A stretch of 64,000 bases of DNA from Prostheceraeus crozeri (GCA_907163375.1 CAJQUW010014764.1:81001-145000), one strand, 5' to 3'. Counted from the first letter of the stretch, positions 26,554-41,800 are shown. Made by a program: numbers and translations. Notes: generated from the letters alone by a model not told the origin.

Positions 26554-28620
26554 ACGTGTCTGAAGTTAGCACCACCACTCAGCACCGCCATTTTGAAAAA
26601 TGGAATGTGCCAGTCAAACCAACGATCAGAATCAATCTAGATGGAGTGTGCCAGCATGTGCCACTCACTATTTTGAAAGAATTCCCCCTAGTTTAGGAGA
26701 AATCGCTGGTTGAAAGTTCGACAAGGCGGTGATGTGAAGTTAGCACCGCCACTAAAATTTTTTTCCAAAATACACAATCAAAACATACGAAACATGCACA
26801 ACAGATAGAAGACCATCAAAAACATTGTGCCAGCAAGTTTCTTCTCCTAAGACGCCGTACTTGCGGAGAAATTAGCCGCCGAAAGCTCAATGCGCTGGCG
26901 GTGATGTGAAGTTAGCACCGCCATCTTGAAAAATGGAATGTGCCAGTCAAACCAACGATCAGAATCGATCTAAATGGAGTGTGCCAGCATGTGCCACTCA
27001 CTATTTTGAAAGAATTCCCCCTAGTTTAGGAGAAATCGGTGGTTGAAAGTTCGACATGGCGGTGATGTGAAGTTAGCACCGCCACTAAAATTTTTTCCAA
27101 AATACACAATCAAAACATACGAAACATGCACAACAGATAGAAGACCATCAAAAACATTGTGCCAGCAAGTTTCAGCACGTAAATCCCCGTACTTGCTGAG
27201 AAATTAGTCCCCGAAACCACAAAATGGCGGTGATGTGAAGTTAGCACCGCCACTAAAGTCTTTTTTTGAAATACGCAATTAAAACACGCGAGACAAGTAC
27301 AACTGAGACATGACCATCAAAAACATTGTGCCAGCAAGTTTCTTCTCCTAAGACGCCGTACTTGCGGAGAAATTAGCCCCCGAAAGCTCAATGCGCTGGC
27401 GGTGATGTGAAGTTGGCACCGCCATCTTGAAAAATGGAATGTGCCAGTCAAACCAACGATCAGAATCGATCTAGACGGAGTGTGCCAGCATGTGCCACTC
27501 ACTATTTTGAAAGAATTCCCCCTAGTTTAGGAGAAATCGCTGGTTGAAAGTTCGACAAGGCGGTGATGTGAAGTTAGCACCGCCACTAAAATTGTTTTCC
27601 AAAATACACAATCAAAACATACGAAACATGCACAACAGATAGAAGACCATCAAAAACATTGTGCCAGCAAGTTTCAGCACCTAAATCCCCGTACTTGCTG
27701 AGAAATTAGTCCCCGAAACCACAAAATGGCGGTGATGTGAAGTTAGCACCGCCACTGAAGTCTTTTTTTGAAATACGCAATTAAAACACGCGAGACAAGT
27801 ACAACTGAGACATGACCATCAAAAACATTGTGCCAGCAAGTTTCTTCTCCTAAGACGTCGTACTTGCGGAGAAATTACCCCCGAAAGCTCAATGCGCTGG
27901 CGGTGATGTGAAGTTGGCACCGCCATCTTGAAAAATGGAATGTGCCAGTCAAACCAACGATCAGAATCGATCTAGATGGAGTGTGCCAGCATGTGCCACT
28001 CACTATTTTGAAAGAATTCCCCCTAGTTTAGGAGAAATCGCTGGTTGAAAGTTCGACATGGCGGTGATGTGATGTTAGCACAGCCACTAAAATTTTTTTC
28101 CAAAATACACAATCAAAACATACGAAACATGCACAACAGATAGAAGACCATCAAAAACATTGTGCCAGCAAGTTTCAGCACGTAAATCCCCGTACTTGCT
28201 GAGAAATTAGTCCCCGAAACCACAAAATGGCGGTGATGTGAAGTTAGCACCGCCACTAAAGTCTTTTCTTGAAATACGCAATTAAAACACGCGAGACAAG
28301 TACAACTGAGACATGACCATCAAAAACATTGTGCCAGCAAGTTTCTTCTCCTAAGACGCCGTACTTGCGGAGAAATTAGCCCCCGAAAGCTCAATGCGCT
28401 GGCGGTGATGTGAAGTTGGCACCGCCATCTTGAAAAATGGAATGTGCCAGTCAAACCAACGATCAGAATCGATCTAGATGGAGTGTGCCAGCATGTGCCA
28501 CTCGTTTATTTCACGAAAATCCCACCACAGTCGGTGGAAAATCAACCCGAAAGCTCAATGGCGGGGATGTCAAGTTGGCACCGCGACTGAATGTTTTTTC
28601 CAAAGTTGGAACCTCTCAAT
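26554..28620 (-). repeat. Left foldback arm: about four repeat units
   Basis: Units read in - orientation. The landmark GGAGTGTGCCAGCATG recurs near 26645, 26974, 27478, 27978 and 28478. The first interval is about 330 bp (a two-block unit) and the others about 500 bp. The last part (28500-28620) is a diverged half unit that pairs with 29885-30000. Confidence 0.9.
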
Positions 28621-28971
28621 GGAGGTATTGTAAAGTTTTCCACTTCGACATTACACCGTTTGCTTACTGGCTATACAGATATCAATGCAAATACGAATAT
28701 CTCAACAGGTGAATACCTTCATGTGCCTGAACTGTTAACAGAAAGCTGAAGCTATTACTTTGTTCAAAACTCTGTAAGACAGTGAAGGCATTTGACGAGT
28801 ATATGCAATGGCATAACTAGGAAGACTTACTTTCTTATTAAAGGCCATTGATGAATAGCATGCGATTCGTTTATGTTTCCCCGCATGAAGGAGGAGAGTT
28901 CGCGACTTACAACGGCAAAACTATTGGTAATGGTTTGAATTTTTCATTTGACCAACGACGTCCCATGATTG
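28621..28971. other. 351-bp segment present only in the left arm
   Basis: The right arm runs directly from GAGAGGTTCC back to CGAAAACTGA, while the left arm has 351 extra bases between the corresponding points. TCA is repeated at both junctions, so a small insertion with a 3-bp duplication is possible. A deletion from the right arm is equally possible. I recognise nothing inside. Confidence 0.5.
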
Positions 28972-29106
28972 GTCAGTTTTCGGTTATCATATGATCAATA
29001 TATCGATAAACATTTTCATTTGTTGGCCGTGGAAAATATATTCACGCCATGCGATTAATTACAGCCTGTACAACTTAAAACAAGAATGATTAAATAAATG
29101 TGTTCA
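28972..29106 (+). repeat. Inner inverted repeat of the foldback element, left copy
   Basis: About 135 bp pairing with 29754-29884, for example ATATCGATAAACATTTTCAT against its complement. It contains no tandem units and forms the stem base next to the loop. Confidence 0.85.
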
Positions 29107-29753
29107 ACACACACACCTGTGGAATTTTAAAAATTCCCGCTATTTTTTGCGGATAGAGAGAAAAGATAAAAATTTTCCAGACAATTAATTGGGTTTAAAA
29201 ACCAGCCCTTCGACTGATGTTTTTCAAAACCTCGATGGGTATCCATCGTCAAGAAGGCTGGGTCATCCTCAATTTTATGAGAATCTGTTTCCACTGTAGG
29301 TTAGAACCTACTCTATGGTTTGAACGATGTAGTTTGATAATTCCTTTCCAGAAAGATTGCGCACTTTGGAAAGCATAGAGTAAGTATATTAGGATATCCC
29401 ATGTATCCCTATTCTATGTTTGAAAGCACCACAAACTCAATTGAGCATCATGCTTCTTCGATGAAGCAGTCTGACAACGCTGGAAATATGCCCTTCGATC
29501 TCCTAATGTTATTGCTTCAATTGTTCATCAAGATCATCAAATGTGATAAAGATGTACGCACATCATGACACTAATAATGATGATTGTAGATATTGCCAAC
29601 ATTGTTTTCTATCAATGTTTCAATTGACTTCAAGAATTTCTGATTCACTGGATGTGCAAGCATACTCAAAATTGAAGGACTCATCTACTTCATATGATCT
29701 AGCTAGAAGTCACAACATCGAATCTATTCGTAGAGTATTTTCATTATTTCATA
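29107..29753. other. Foldback loop, unique sequence
   Basis: About 650 bp of unique DNA between the two arms, where Drosophila FB elements sometimes carry genes. I see no convincing gene. The 86-codon open frame from 29543 has a C-x2-C pair but no recognisable family and runs out of the loop into the stem. Confidence 0.55.
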
Positions 29754-29884
29754 AACACATCTATTTAATCATTCTTGTTTTAAGTTGTACAGGCTGTAAT
29801 TAATCGCATGGCGTGAATATATTTTCCACGGCAAACAAATAAAAATGTTTATCGATATATTGATCATATGGTAACCGAAAACTG
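29754..29884 (-). repeat. Inner inverted repeat of the foldback element, right copy
   Basis: Reverse complement of 28972-29106 with scattered mismatches and a few small indels. Confidence 0.85.
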
Positions 29885-32800
29885 AGAGGTTCCAATTTTG
29901 GAAAAAACATTCAGTGGCAGTGCCAACTTCACATCCCATCCATTGGGCTTTCGGGTTGATTTTCCACCGACTGTGGTGGGATTTTCGTGAAATAAACGAG
30001 TGGCACATGCTGGCACACTCCATCTAGATCGATTCTGATCGTTGGTTTGACTGGCACATTCCATTTTTCAAGATGGCGGTGCCAACTTCACATCACCGCC
30101 AGCGCATTGAGCTTTCGGGGGTTAATTTCTCCGCAAGTACGACGTCTTAGGAGAAGAAACTTGCTGGCACAATGTTTTTGATGGTCATGTCTCAGTTGTA
30201 CTTGTCTCGCGTGTTTTAATTGCGTATTTCAAAAAAAGACTTCAGTGGCGGTGCTAACTTCACATCACCGCCATTCTGTGGTTTCGGGGACTAATTTCTC
30301 AGCAAGTACGGGAATTTAGGTGCTGAAACTTGCTGGCACAATGTTTTTGATGGTCTTCTATCTGTTGTGCATGTTTCGTATGTTTTGATTGTGTATTTTG
30401 GAAAACAATTTTAGTGGCGCTGCTAACTTCACATCACCGCCATGTCGAACTTTCAACCAGCGATTTCTCCTAAACTAGGGGGAATTCTTTCAAAATAGTG
30501 AGTGGCACATGCTGGCACACTCCATCTAGATCGATTCTGATCGTTGGTTTGACTGGCACATTCCATTTTTCAAGATGGCGGTGCCAACTTCACATCACCG
30601 CCAGCGCATTGAGCTTTCGGGGGCTAATTTCTCCGCAAGTACGGCGTCTTAGGAGAAGAAACTTGCTGGCACAATGTTTTTGATGGTCATGTCTCAGTTG
30701 TACTTGTCTCGCGTGTTTTAATTGCGTATTTCAAAAAAAGACTTTAGTGGCGGTGCTAACTTCACATCACCGCCATTTTGTGGTTTCGGGGACTAATTTC
30801 TCAGCAAGTACGGGGATTTACGTGCTGAAACTTGCTGGCACAATGTTTTTGATGGTCTTCTATCTGTTGTGCATGTTTCGTATGTTTTGATTGTGTATTT
30901 TGGAAAAAAAAGTTTAGTGGCGGTGCTAACTTCACATCACCGCCATGTCGAACTTTCAACCAGCGATTTCTCCTAAACTAGGGGGAATTCTTTCAAAATA
31001 GTGAGTGGCACATGCTGGCACACTCCATCTAGATCGATTCTGATCGTTGGTTTGACTGGCACATTCCATTTTTCAAGATGGCGGTGCCAACTTCACATCA
31101 CCGCCAGCGCATTGAGCTTTCGGGGGCTAATTTCTCCGCAAGTACGGCGTCTTAGGAGAAGAAACTTGCTGGCACAATGTTTTTGATGGTCATGTCTCAG
31201 TTGTACTTGTCTCGCGTGTTTTAATTGCGTATTTCAAAAAAAGACTTCAGTGGCGGTGCTAACTTCACATCACCGCCATTTTGTGGTTTCGGGGACTAAT
31301 TTCTCAGCAAGTACGGAGATTTACGTGCTGAAACTTGCTGGCACAATGTTTTTGATGGTCTTCTATCTGTTGTGCATGTTTCGTATGTTTTGATTGTGTA
31401 TTTTGGAAAAAAATTTTAGTGGCGGTGCTAACTTCACATCACCGCCATGTCGAACTTTCAACCAGCGATTTCTCCTAAACTAGGGGGAATTCTTTCAAAA
31501 TAGTGAGTGGCACATGCTGGCACACTCCATCTAGATCGATTCTGATCGTTGGTTTGACTGGCACATTCCATTTTTCAAGATGGCGGTGCCAACTTCACAT
31601 CACCGCCAGCGCATTGAGCTTTCGGGGGTTAATTTCTCCGCAAGTACGGCGTCTTAGGAGAAGAAACTTGCTGGCACAATGTTTTTGATGGTCATGTCTC
31701 AGTTGTACTTGTCTCGCGTGTTTTAATTGCGTATTTCAAAAAAAGACTTTAGTGGCGGTGCTAACTTCACATCACCGCCATTTTGTGGTTTCGGGGACTA
31801 ATTTCTCAGGAAGTACGGAAATTTACGTGCTGAAACTTGCTGGCACAATGTTTTTGATGGTCTTCTATCTGTTGTGCATGTTTCGTATGTTTTGATTGTG
31901 TATTTTGGAAAAAATTTTAGTGGCGGTGCTAACTTCACATCACCGCCATGTCGAACTTTCAACTAGCGATTTCTCCTAAACTAGGGGGAATTCTTTCAAA
32001 ATAGTGAGTGGCACATGCTGGCACACTCCATTTAGATCGATTCTGATCGTTGGTTTGACTGGCACATTCCATTTTTCAAGATGGCGGTGCCAACTTCACA
32101 TCACCGCCAGCGCATTGAGCTTTCGGGGGTTAATTTCTCCGCAAGTACGGCGTCTTAGGAGAAGAAACTTGCTGGCACAATGTTTTTGATGGTCATGTCT
32201 CAGTTGTACTTGTCTCGCGTGTTTTAATTGCGTATTTCAAAAAAAGACTTTAGTGGCGGTGCTAACTTCACATCACCGCCATTTTGTGGTTTCGGGGACT
32301 AATTTCTCAGCAAGTACGGAGATTTACGTGCTGAAACTTGCTGGCACAATGTTTTTGATGGTCTTCTATCTGTCGTGCATGTTTCGTATGTTTTGATTGT
32401 GTATTTTGGAAAAAAAGTTTAGTGGCGGTGCTGACTTCACATCACCGCCATGTCGAACTTTCAACCAGCGATTTCTCCTAAACTAGGGTGAATTCTTTCA
32501 AAATAGTGAGTGGCACATGCTGGCACACTCCATCTAGATCGATTCTGATCGTTGGTTTGACTGGCACATTCCATTTTTCAAGATGGCGGTGCCAACTTCA
32601 CATCACCGCCAGCGCATTGAGCTTTCGGGGGCTAATTTCTCCGCAAGTACGGCGTCTTAGGAGAAGAAACTTGCTGGCACAATGTTTTTGATGGTCATGT
32701 CTCAGTTGTACTTGTCTCGCGTGTTTTAATTGCGTATTTCAAAAAAAGACTTTAGTGGCGGTGCTAACTTCACATCACCGCCATTTTGTGGTTTCGGGGA

Positions 32801-35800
32801 CTAATTTCTCAGGAAGTACGGAAATTTACGTGCTGAAACTTGCTGGCACAATGTTTTTGATGGTCTTCTATCTGTTGTGCATGTTTCGTATGTTTTGATT
32901 GTGTATTTTGGAAAAAATTTTAGTGGCGGTGCTAACTTCACATCACCGCCATGTCGAACTTTCAACCAGCGATTTCTCCTAAACTAGGGGGAATTCTTTC
33001 AAAATAGTGAGTGGCACATGCTGGCACACTCCATCTAGATCGATTCTGATCGTTGGTTTGACTGGCACATTCCATTTTTCAAGATGGCGGTGCCAACTTC
33101 ACATCACCGCCAGCGCATTGAGCTTTCGGGGGTTAATTTCTCCGCAAGTACGGCGTCTTAGGAGAAGAAACTTGCTGGCACAATGTTTTTGATGGTCATG
33201 TCTCAGTTGTACTTGTCTCGCGTGTTTTAATTGCGTATTTCAAAAAAAGACTTTAGTGGCGGTGCTAACTTCACATCACCGCCATTTTGTGGTTTCGGGG
33301 ACTAATTTCTCAGCAAGTACGGAGATTTACGTGCTGAAACTTGCTGGCACCATGTTTTTGATGGTCTTCTATCTGTTGTGCATGTTTCGTATGTTTTGAT
33401 TGTGTATTTTGGAAAAAAAATTAGTGGCGGTGCTAACTTCACATCACCGCCATGTCGAACTTTCAACCAGCGATTTCTCCTAAACTAGGGTGAATTCTTT
33501 CAAAATAGTGAGTGGCACATGCTGGCACACTCCGTCTAGATCGATTCTGATCGTTGGTTTGACTGGCACATTCCATTTTTCAAGATGGCGGTGCCAACTT
33601 CACATCACCGCCAGCGCATTGAGCTTTCGGGGGCTAATTTCTCCGCAAGTACGGCGTCTTAGGAGAAGAAACTTGCTGGCACAATGTTTTTGATGGTCAT
33701 GTCTCAGTTGTACTTGTCTCGCGTGTTTTAATTGCGTATTTCAAAAAAAGACTTCAGTGGCGGTGCTAACTTCACATCACCGCCATTTTGTGGTTTCGGG
33801 GACTAATTTCTCAGCAAGTACGGAGATTTACGTGCTGAAACTTGCTGGCACAATGTTTTTGATGGTCTTCTATCTGTTGTGCGTGTTTCGTATGTTTTGA
33901 TTGTGTATTTTGGAAAAAAATTTTAGTGGCGGTGCTAACTTCACATCACCGCCATGTCGAACTTTCAACCAGCGATTTCTCCTAAACTAGGGGGAATTCT
34001 TTCAAAATAGTGAGTGGCACATGCTGGCACACTCCATCTAGATCGATTCTGATCGTTGGTTTGACTGGCACATTCCATTTTTCAAGATGGCGGTGCCAAC
34101 TTCACATCACCGCCAGCGCATTGAGCTTTCGGGGGTTAATTTCTCCGCAAGTACGGCGTCTTAGGAGAAGAAACTTGCTGGCACAATGTTTTTGATGGTC
34201 ATGTCTCAGTTGTACTTGTCTCGCGTGTTTTAATTGCGTATTTCAAAAAAAGACTTTAGTGGCGGTGCTAACTTCACATCACCGCCATTTTGTGGTTTCG
34301 GGGACTAATTTCTCAGCAAGTACGGGGATTTACGTGCTGAAACTTGCTGGCACAATTTTTTTGATGGTCTTCTATCTGTTGTGCATGTTTCGTATGTTTT
34401 GATTGTGTATTTTGGAAAAAATTTTAGTGGCGGTGCTAACTTCACATCACCGCCATGTCGAACTTTCAACTAGCGATTTCTCCTAAACTAGGGGGAATTC
34501 TTTCAAAATAGTGAGTGGCACATGCTGGCACACTCCATTTAGATCGATTCTGATCGTTGGTTTGACTGGCACATTCCATTTTTCAAGATGGCGGTGCCAA
34601 CTTCACATCACCGCCAGCGCATTGAGCTTTCGGGGGTTAATTTCTCCGCAAGTACGGCGTCTTAGGAGAAGAAACTTGCTGGCACAATGTTTTTGATGGT
34701 CATGTCTCAGTTGTACTTGTCTCGCGTGTTTTAATTGCGTATTTCAAAAAAAGACTTTAGTGGCGGTGCTAACTTCACATCACCGCCATTCTGTGGTTTC
34801 GGGGACTAATTTCTCAGCAAGTACGGAGATTTACGTGCTGAAACTTGCTGGCACCATGTTTTTGATGGTCTTCTATCTGTTGTGCATGTTTCGTATGTTT
34901 TGATTGTGTATTTTGGAAAAAAAATTAGTGGCGGTGCTAACTTCACATCACCGCCATGTCGAACTTTCAACCAGCGATTTCTCCTAAACTAGGGTGAATT
35001 CTTTCAAAATAGTGAGTGGCACATGCTGGCACACTCCGTCTAGATCGATTCTGATCGTTGGTTTGACTGGCACATTCCATTTTTCAAGATGGCGGTGCCA
35101 ACTTCACATCACCGCCAGCGCATTGAGCTTTCGGGGGCTAATTTCTCCGCAAGTACGGCGTCTTAGGAGAAGAAACTTGCTGGCACAATGTTTTTGATGG
35201 TCATGTCTCAGTTGTACTTGTCTCGCGTGTTTTAATTGCGTATTTCAAAAAAAGACTTCAGTGGCGGTGCTAACTTCACATCACCGCCATTCTGTGGTTT
35301 CGGGGACTAATTTCTCAGCAAGTACGGAGATTTACGTGCTGAAACTTGCTGGCACAATGTTTTTGATGGTCTTCTATCTGTTGTGCATGTTTCGTATGTT
35401 TTGATTGTGTATTTTGGAAAAAAATTTTAGTGGCGGTGCTAACTTCACATCACCGCCATGTCGAACTTTCAACCACCGATTTCTCCTAAACTAGGGGGAA
35501 TTCTTTCAAAATAGTGAGTGGCACATGCTGGCACACTCCATCTAGATCGATTCTGATCGTTGGTGTCTTGACTGGCACATTCCATTTTTCAAGATGGCGG
35601 TGCCAACTTCACATCACCGCCAGCGCATTGAGCTTTCGGGTTAATTTCTCCGCAAGTACGGCGTCTTAGGAGAAGAAACTTGCTGGCACAATGTTTTTGA
35701 TGGTCATGTCTCAGTTGTACTTGTCTCGCGTGTTTTAATTGCGTATTTCAAAAAAAGACTTCAGTGGCGGTGCTAACTTCACATCACCGCCATTTTGTGG

Positions 35801-38800
35801 TTTCGGGGACTAATTTCTCAGCAAGTACGGAGATTTACGTGCTGAAACTTGCTAGCACCATGTTTTTGATGGTCTTCTATCTGTTGTGCATGTTTCGTAT
35901 GTTTTGATTGTGTATTTTGGAAAAAATTTTAGTGGCGGTGCTAACTTCACATCACCGCCATGTCGAACTTTCAACCACCGATTTCTCCTAAACTAGGGGC
36001 AATTCTTTCAAAATAGTGAGTGGCACATGCTGGCACACTCCGTTTAGATCGATTCTGATCGTTGGTCTTGACTGGCACATTCCATTTTTCAAGATGGCGG
36101 TGCCAACTTCACATCACCGCCAGCGCATTGAGCTTTCGGGGGCTAATTTCTCCGCAAGTACGGCGTCTTAGGAGAAGAAACTTGCTGGCACAATGTTTTT
36201 GATGGTCATGTCTCAGTTGTACTTGTCTCGCGTGTTTTAATTGCGTATTTCAAAAAAGACTTCAGTGGCGGTGCTAACTTCACATCACCGCCATTCTGTG
36301 GTTTCGGGGACTAATTTCTCAGCAAGTACGGAGATTTACGTGCTGAAACTTGCTGGCACAATGTTTTTGATGGTCTTCTATCTGTTGTGCATGTTTCGTA
36401 TGTTTTGATTGTGTATTTTGGAAAAAATTTTAGTGGCGGTGCTAACTTCACATCACCGCCATGTCGAACTTTCAACCAGCGATTTCTCCTAAACTAGGGT
36501 AAATTCTTTCAAAATAGTGAGTGGCACATGCTGGCACACTCCGTCTAGATCGATTCTGATCGTTCGTTTGACTGGCACATTCCATTTTTCAAGATGGCGG
36601 TGCCAACTTCACATCACCGCCAGCGCATTGAGCTTTCGGGGGCTAATTTCTCCGCAAGTACGGCGTCTTAGGAGAAGAAACTTGCTGGCACAATGTTTTT
36701 GATGGTCATGTCTCAGTTGTACTTGTCTCGCGTGTTTTAATTGCGTATTTCAAAAAAAGACTTCAGTGGCGGTGCCAACTTCATATCACCGCCATTTTGT
36801 GGTTTCGGGGACTAATTTCTCAGCAAGTACGGAGATTTACGTGCTGAAACTTGCTGGCACAATGTTTTTGATGGTCTTCTATCTGTTGTGCATGTTTCGT
36901 ATGTTTTGATTGTGTATTTTGGAAAAAAATTTTAGTGGCGGTGCTAACTTCACATCACCGCCATGTCGAACTTTCAACCAGCGATTTCTCCTAAACTAGG
37001 GGGAATTCTTTCAAAATAGTGAGTGGCACATGCTGGCACACTCCGTTTAGATCGATTCTGATCGTTGGTTTGACTGGCACATTCCATTTTTCAAGATGGC
37101 GGTGCCAACTTCACATAACCGCCAGCGCATTGAGCTTTCGGGGGTTAATTTCTCCGCAAGTACGGCGTCTTAGGAGAAGAAACTTGCTGGCACAATGTTT
37201 TTGATGATCATGTCTCAGTTGTACTTGTCTCGCGTGTTTTAATTGCGTATTTCAAAAAAAGACTTCAGTGGCGGTGCTAACTTCACATCACCGCCATTTT
37301 GTGGTTTCGGGGACTAATTTCTCAGCAAGTACGGAGATTTACGTGCTGAAACTTGCTGGCACCATGTTTTTGATGGTCTTCTATCTGTTGTGCATGTTTC
37401 GTATGTTTTGATTGTGTATTTTGGAAAAAATTTTAGTGGCGGTGCTAACTTCACATCACCGCCATGTCGAACTTTCAACCACCGATTTCTCCTAAACTAG
37501 GGTGAATTCTTTCAAAATAGTGAGTGGCACATGCTGGCACACTCCATTTAGATCGATTCTGATCGTTGGTTTGACTGGCACATTCCATTTTTCAAGATGG
37601 CGGTGCCAACTTCACATCACCGCCAGCGCATTGAGCTTTCGGGGGCTAATTTCTCCGCAAGTACGGCGTCTTAGGAGAAGAAACTTGCTGGCACAATGTT
37701 TTTGATGGTCATGTCTCAGTTGTACTTGTCTCGCGTGTTTTAATTGCGTATTTCAAAAAAAGACTTTAGTGGCGGTGCTAACTTCACATCACCGCCATTC
37801 TGTGGTTTCGGGGACTAATTTCTCAGCAAGTACGGAGATTTACGTGCTGAAACTTGCTGGCACAATGTTTTTGATGGTCTTCTATCTGTTGTGCATGTTT
37901 CGTATGTTTTGATTGTGTATTTTGGAAAAAATTTTAGTGGCGGTGCTAACTTCACATCACCGCCATGTCGAACTTTCAACCACCGATTTCTCCTAAACTA
38001 GGGGGAATTCTTTCAAAATAGTGAGTGGCACATGCTGGCACACTCCGTTTAGATCGATTCTGATCGTTGGTGTCTTGACTGGCACATTCCATTTTTCAAG
38101 ATGGCGGTGCCAACTTCACATCACCGCCAGCGCATTGAGCTTTCGGGGGCTAATTTCTCCGCAAGTACGGCGTCTTAGGAGAAGAAACTTGCTGGCACAA
38201 TGTTTTTGATGGTCATGTCTCAGTTGTACTTGTCTCGCGTGTTTTAATTGCGTATTTCAAAAAAAGACTTCAGTGGCGGTGCTAACTTCACATCACCGCC
38301 ATTCTGTGGTTTCGGGGACTAATTTCTCAGCAAGTACGGAGATTTACGTGCTGAAACTTGCTGGCACCATGTTTTTGATGGTCTTCTATCTGTTGTGCAT
38401 GTTTCGTATGTTTTGATTGTGTATTTTGGAAAAAAAATTAGTGGCGGTGCTAACTTCACATCACCGCAATGTCGAACTTTCAATCAGCGATTTCTCCTAA
38501 ACTAGGGGGAATTCTTTCAAAATAGTGAGTGGCACATGCTGGCACACTCCGTCTAGATCGATTCTGATCGTTGGTTTGACTGGCACATTCCATTTTTCAA
38601 GATGGCGGTGCCAACTTCACATCACCGCCAGCGCATTGAGCTTTCGGGGGTTAATTTCTCCGCAAGTACGGCGTCTTAGGAGAAGAAACTTGCTGGCACA
38701 ATGTTTTTGATGGTCATGTCTCAGTTGTACTTGTCTCGCGTGTTTTAATTGCGTATTTCAAAAAAAGACTTCAGTGGCGGTGCTAACTTCACATCACCGC

Positions 38801-41800
38801 CATTTTGTGGTTTCGGGGACTAATCTCCCAGCAAGTACAGGGATTTACGTGCTGAAACTTGCTGGCACAATGTTTTTGATGGTCTTCTATCTGTTGTGCA
38901 TGTTTCGTATGTTTTGATTGTGTATTTTGGAAAAAATTTTAGTGGCGGTGCTAACTTCACATCACCGCCATGTCGAACTTTCAACCAGCGATTTCTCCTA
39001 AACTAGGGGGAATTCTTTCAAAATAGTGAGTGGCACATGCTGGCACACTCCGTTTAGATCGATTCTGATCGTTGGTGTCTTGACTGGCACATTCCATTTT
39101 TCAAGATGGCGGTGCCAACTTCACATCACCGCCAGCGCATTGAGCTTTCGGGGGCTAATTTCTCCGCAAGTACGGCGTCTTAGGAGAAGAAACTTGCTGG
39201 CACAATGTTTTTGATGGTCATGTCTCAGTTGTACTTGTCTCGCGTGTTTTAATTGCGTATTTCAAAAAAAGACTTCAGTGGCGGTGCTAACTTCACATCA
39301 CCGCCATTCTGTGGTTTCGGGGACTAATTTCTCAGCAAGTACGGAGATTTACGTGCTGAAACTTGCTGGCACCATGTTTTTGATGGTCTTCTATCTGTTG
39401 TGCATGTTTCGTATGTTTTGATTGTGTATTTTGGAAAAAAATTAGTGGCGGTGCTAACTTCACATCACCGCAATGTCGAACTTTCAACCAGCGATTTCTC
39501 CTAAACTAGGGGGAATTCTTTCAAAATAGTGAGTGGCACATGCTGGCACACTCCGTCTAGATCGATTCTGATCGTTCGTTTGACTGGCACATTCCATTTT
39601 TCAAGATGGCGGTGCCAACTTCACATCACCGCCAGCGCATTGAGCTTTCGGGGGTTAATTTCTCCGCAAGTACGGCGTCTTAGGAGAAGAAACTTGCTGG
39701 CACAATGTTTTTGATGGTCATGTCTCAGTTGTACTTGTCTCGCGTGTTTTAATTGCGTATTTCAAAAAAAGACTTCAGTGGCGGTGCTAACTTCACATCA
39801 CCGCCATTTTGTGGTTTCGGGGACTAATTTCTCAGCAAGTACGGAGATTTACGTGCTGAAACTTGCTGGCACAATGTTTTTGATGGTCTTCTATCTGTTG
39901 TGCATGTTTCGTATGTTTTGATTGTGTATTTTGGAAAAAAATTTTAGTGGCGGTGCTAACTTCACATCACCGCCATGTCGAACTTTCAACCAGCGATTTC
40001 TCCTAAACTAGGGGGAATTCTTTCAAAATAGTGAGTGGCACATGCTGGCACACTCCGTTTAGATCGATTCTGATCGTTGGTTTGACTGGCACATTCCATT
40101 TTTCAAGATGGCGGTGCCAACTTCACATCACCGCCAGCGCATTGAGCTTTCGGGGGTTAATTTCTCCGCAAGTACGGCGTCTTAGGAGAAGAAACTTGCT
40201 GGCACAATGTTTTTGATGGTCATGTCTCAGTTGTACTTGTCTCGCGTGTTTTAATTGCGTATTTCAAAAAAAGACTTCAGTGGCGGTGCTAACTTCACAT
40301 CACCGCCATTTTGTGGTTTCGGGGACTAATTTCTCAGCAAGTACGGAGATTTACGTGCTGAAACTTGCTGGCACAATGTTTTTGATGGTCTTCTATCTGT
40401 TGTGCATGTTTCGTATGTTTTGGCTGTGTATTTTGGAAAAAATTTTAGTGGCGGTGCTAACTTCACATCACCGCCATGTCGAACTTTCAACCACCGATTT
40501 CTCCTAAACTAGGGTGAATTCTTTCAAAATAGTGAGTGGCACATGCTGGCACACTCCATCTAGATCGATTCTGATCGTTGGTTTGACTGGCACATTCCAT
40601 TTTTCAAGATGGCGGTGCCAACTTCACATCACCGCCAGCGCATTGAGCTTTCGGGGGCTAATTTCTCCGCAAGTACGGCGTCTTAGGAGAAGAAACTTGC
40701 TGGCACAATGTTTTTGATGGTCATGTCTCAGTTGTACTTGTCTCGCGTGTTTTAATTGCGTATTTCAAAAAAAGACTTTAGTGGCGGTGCTAACTTCACA
40801 TCACCGCCATTTTGTGGTTTCGGGGACTAATTTCTCAGCAAGTACGGGGATTTACGTGCTGAAACTTGCTGGCACAATGTTTTTGATGGTCTTCTATCTG
40901 TTGTGCATGTTTCGTATGTTTTCATTGTGTATTTTGGAAAAAAATTTTAGTGGCGGTGCTAACTTCACATCACCGCCATGTCGAACTTTCAACCAGCGAT
41001 TTCTCCTAAACTAGGGGGAATTCTTTCAAAATAGTGAGTGGCACATGCTGGCACACTCCATCCAGATCGATTCTGATCGTTGGTTTGACTGGCACATTCC
41101 ATTTTTCAAGATGGCGGTGCCAACTTCACATCACCGCCAGCGCATTGAGCTTTCGGGGGTTAATTTCTCCGCAAGTACGGCGTCTTAGGAGAAGAAACTT
41201 GCTGGCACAATGTTTTTGATGGTCATGTCTCAGTTGTACTTGTCTCGCGTGTTTTAATTGCGTATTTCAAAAAAGACTTCAGTGGCGGTGCTAACTTCAC
41301 ATCACCGCCATTTTGTGGTTTCGGGGACTAATTTCTCAGCAAGTACGGAGATTTACGTGCTGAAACTTGCTGGCACAATGTTTTTGATGGTCTTCTATCT
41401 GTTGTGCATGTTTCGTATGTTTTGATTGTGTATTTTGGAAAAAATTTTAGTGGCGGTGCTAACTTCACATCACCGCCATGTCGAACTTTCAACCACCGAT
41501 TTCTCCTAAACTAGGGGGAATTCTTTCAAAATAGTGAGTGGCACATGCTGGCACACTCCATTTAGATCGATTCTGATCGTTGGTGTCTTGACTGGCACAT
41601 TCCATTTTTCAAGATGGCGGTGCCAACTTCACATCACCGCCAGCGCATTGAGCTTTCGGGGGCTAATTTCTCCGCAAGTACGGCGTCTTAGGAGAAGAAA
41701 CTTGCTGGCACAATGTTTTTGATGGTCATGTCTCAGTTGCACTTGTCTCGCGTGTTTTAATTGCGTATTTCAAAAAAAGACTTCAGTGGCGGTGCTAACT

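Noticed and set aside
29543-29803. Possible gene in the foldback loop
   Set aside because: Short, no recognised domain beyond one C-x2-C pair, and the 3' end overlaps the inverted stem.
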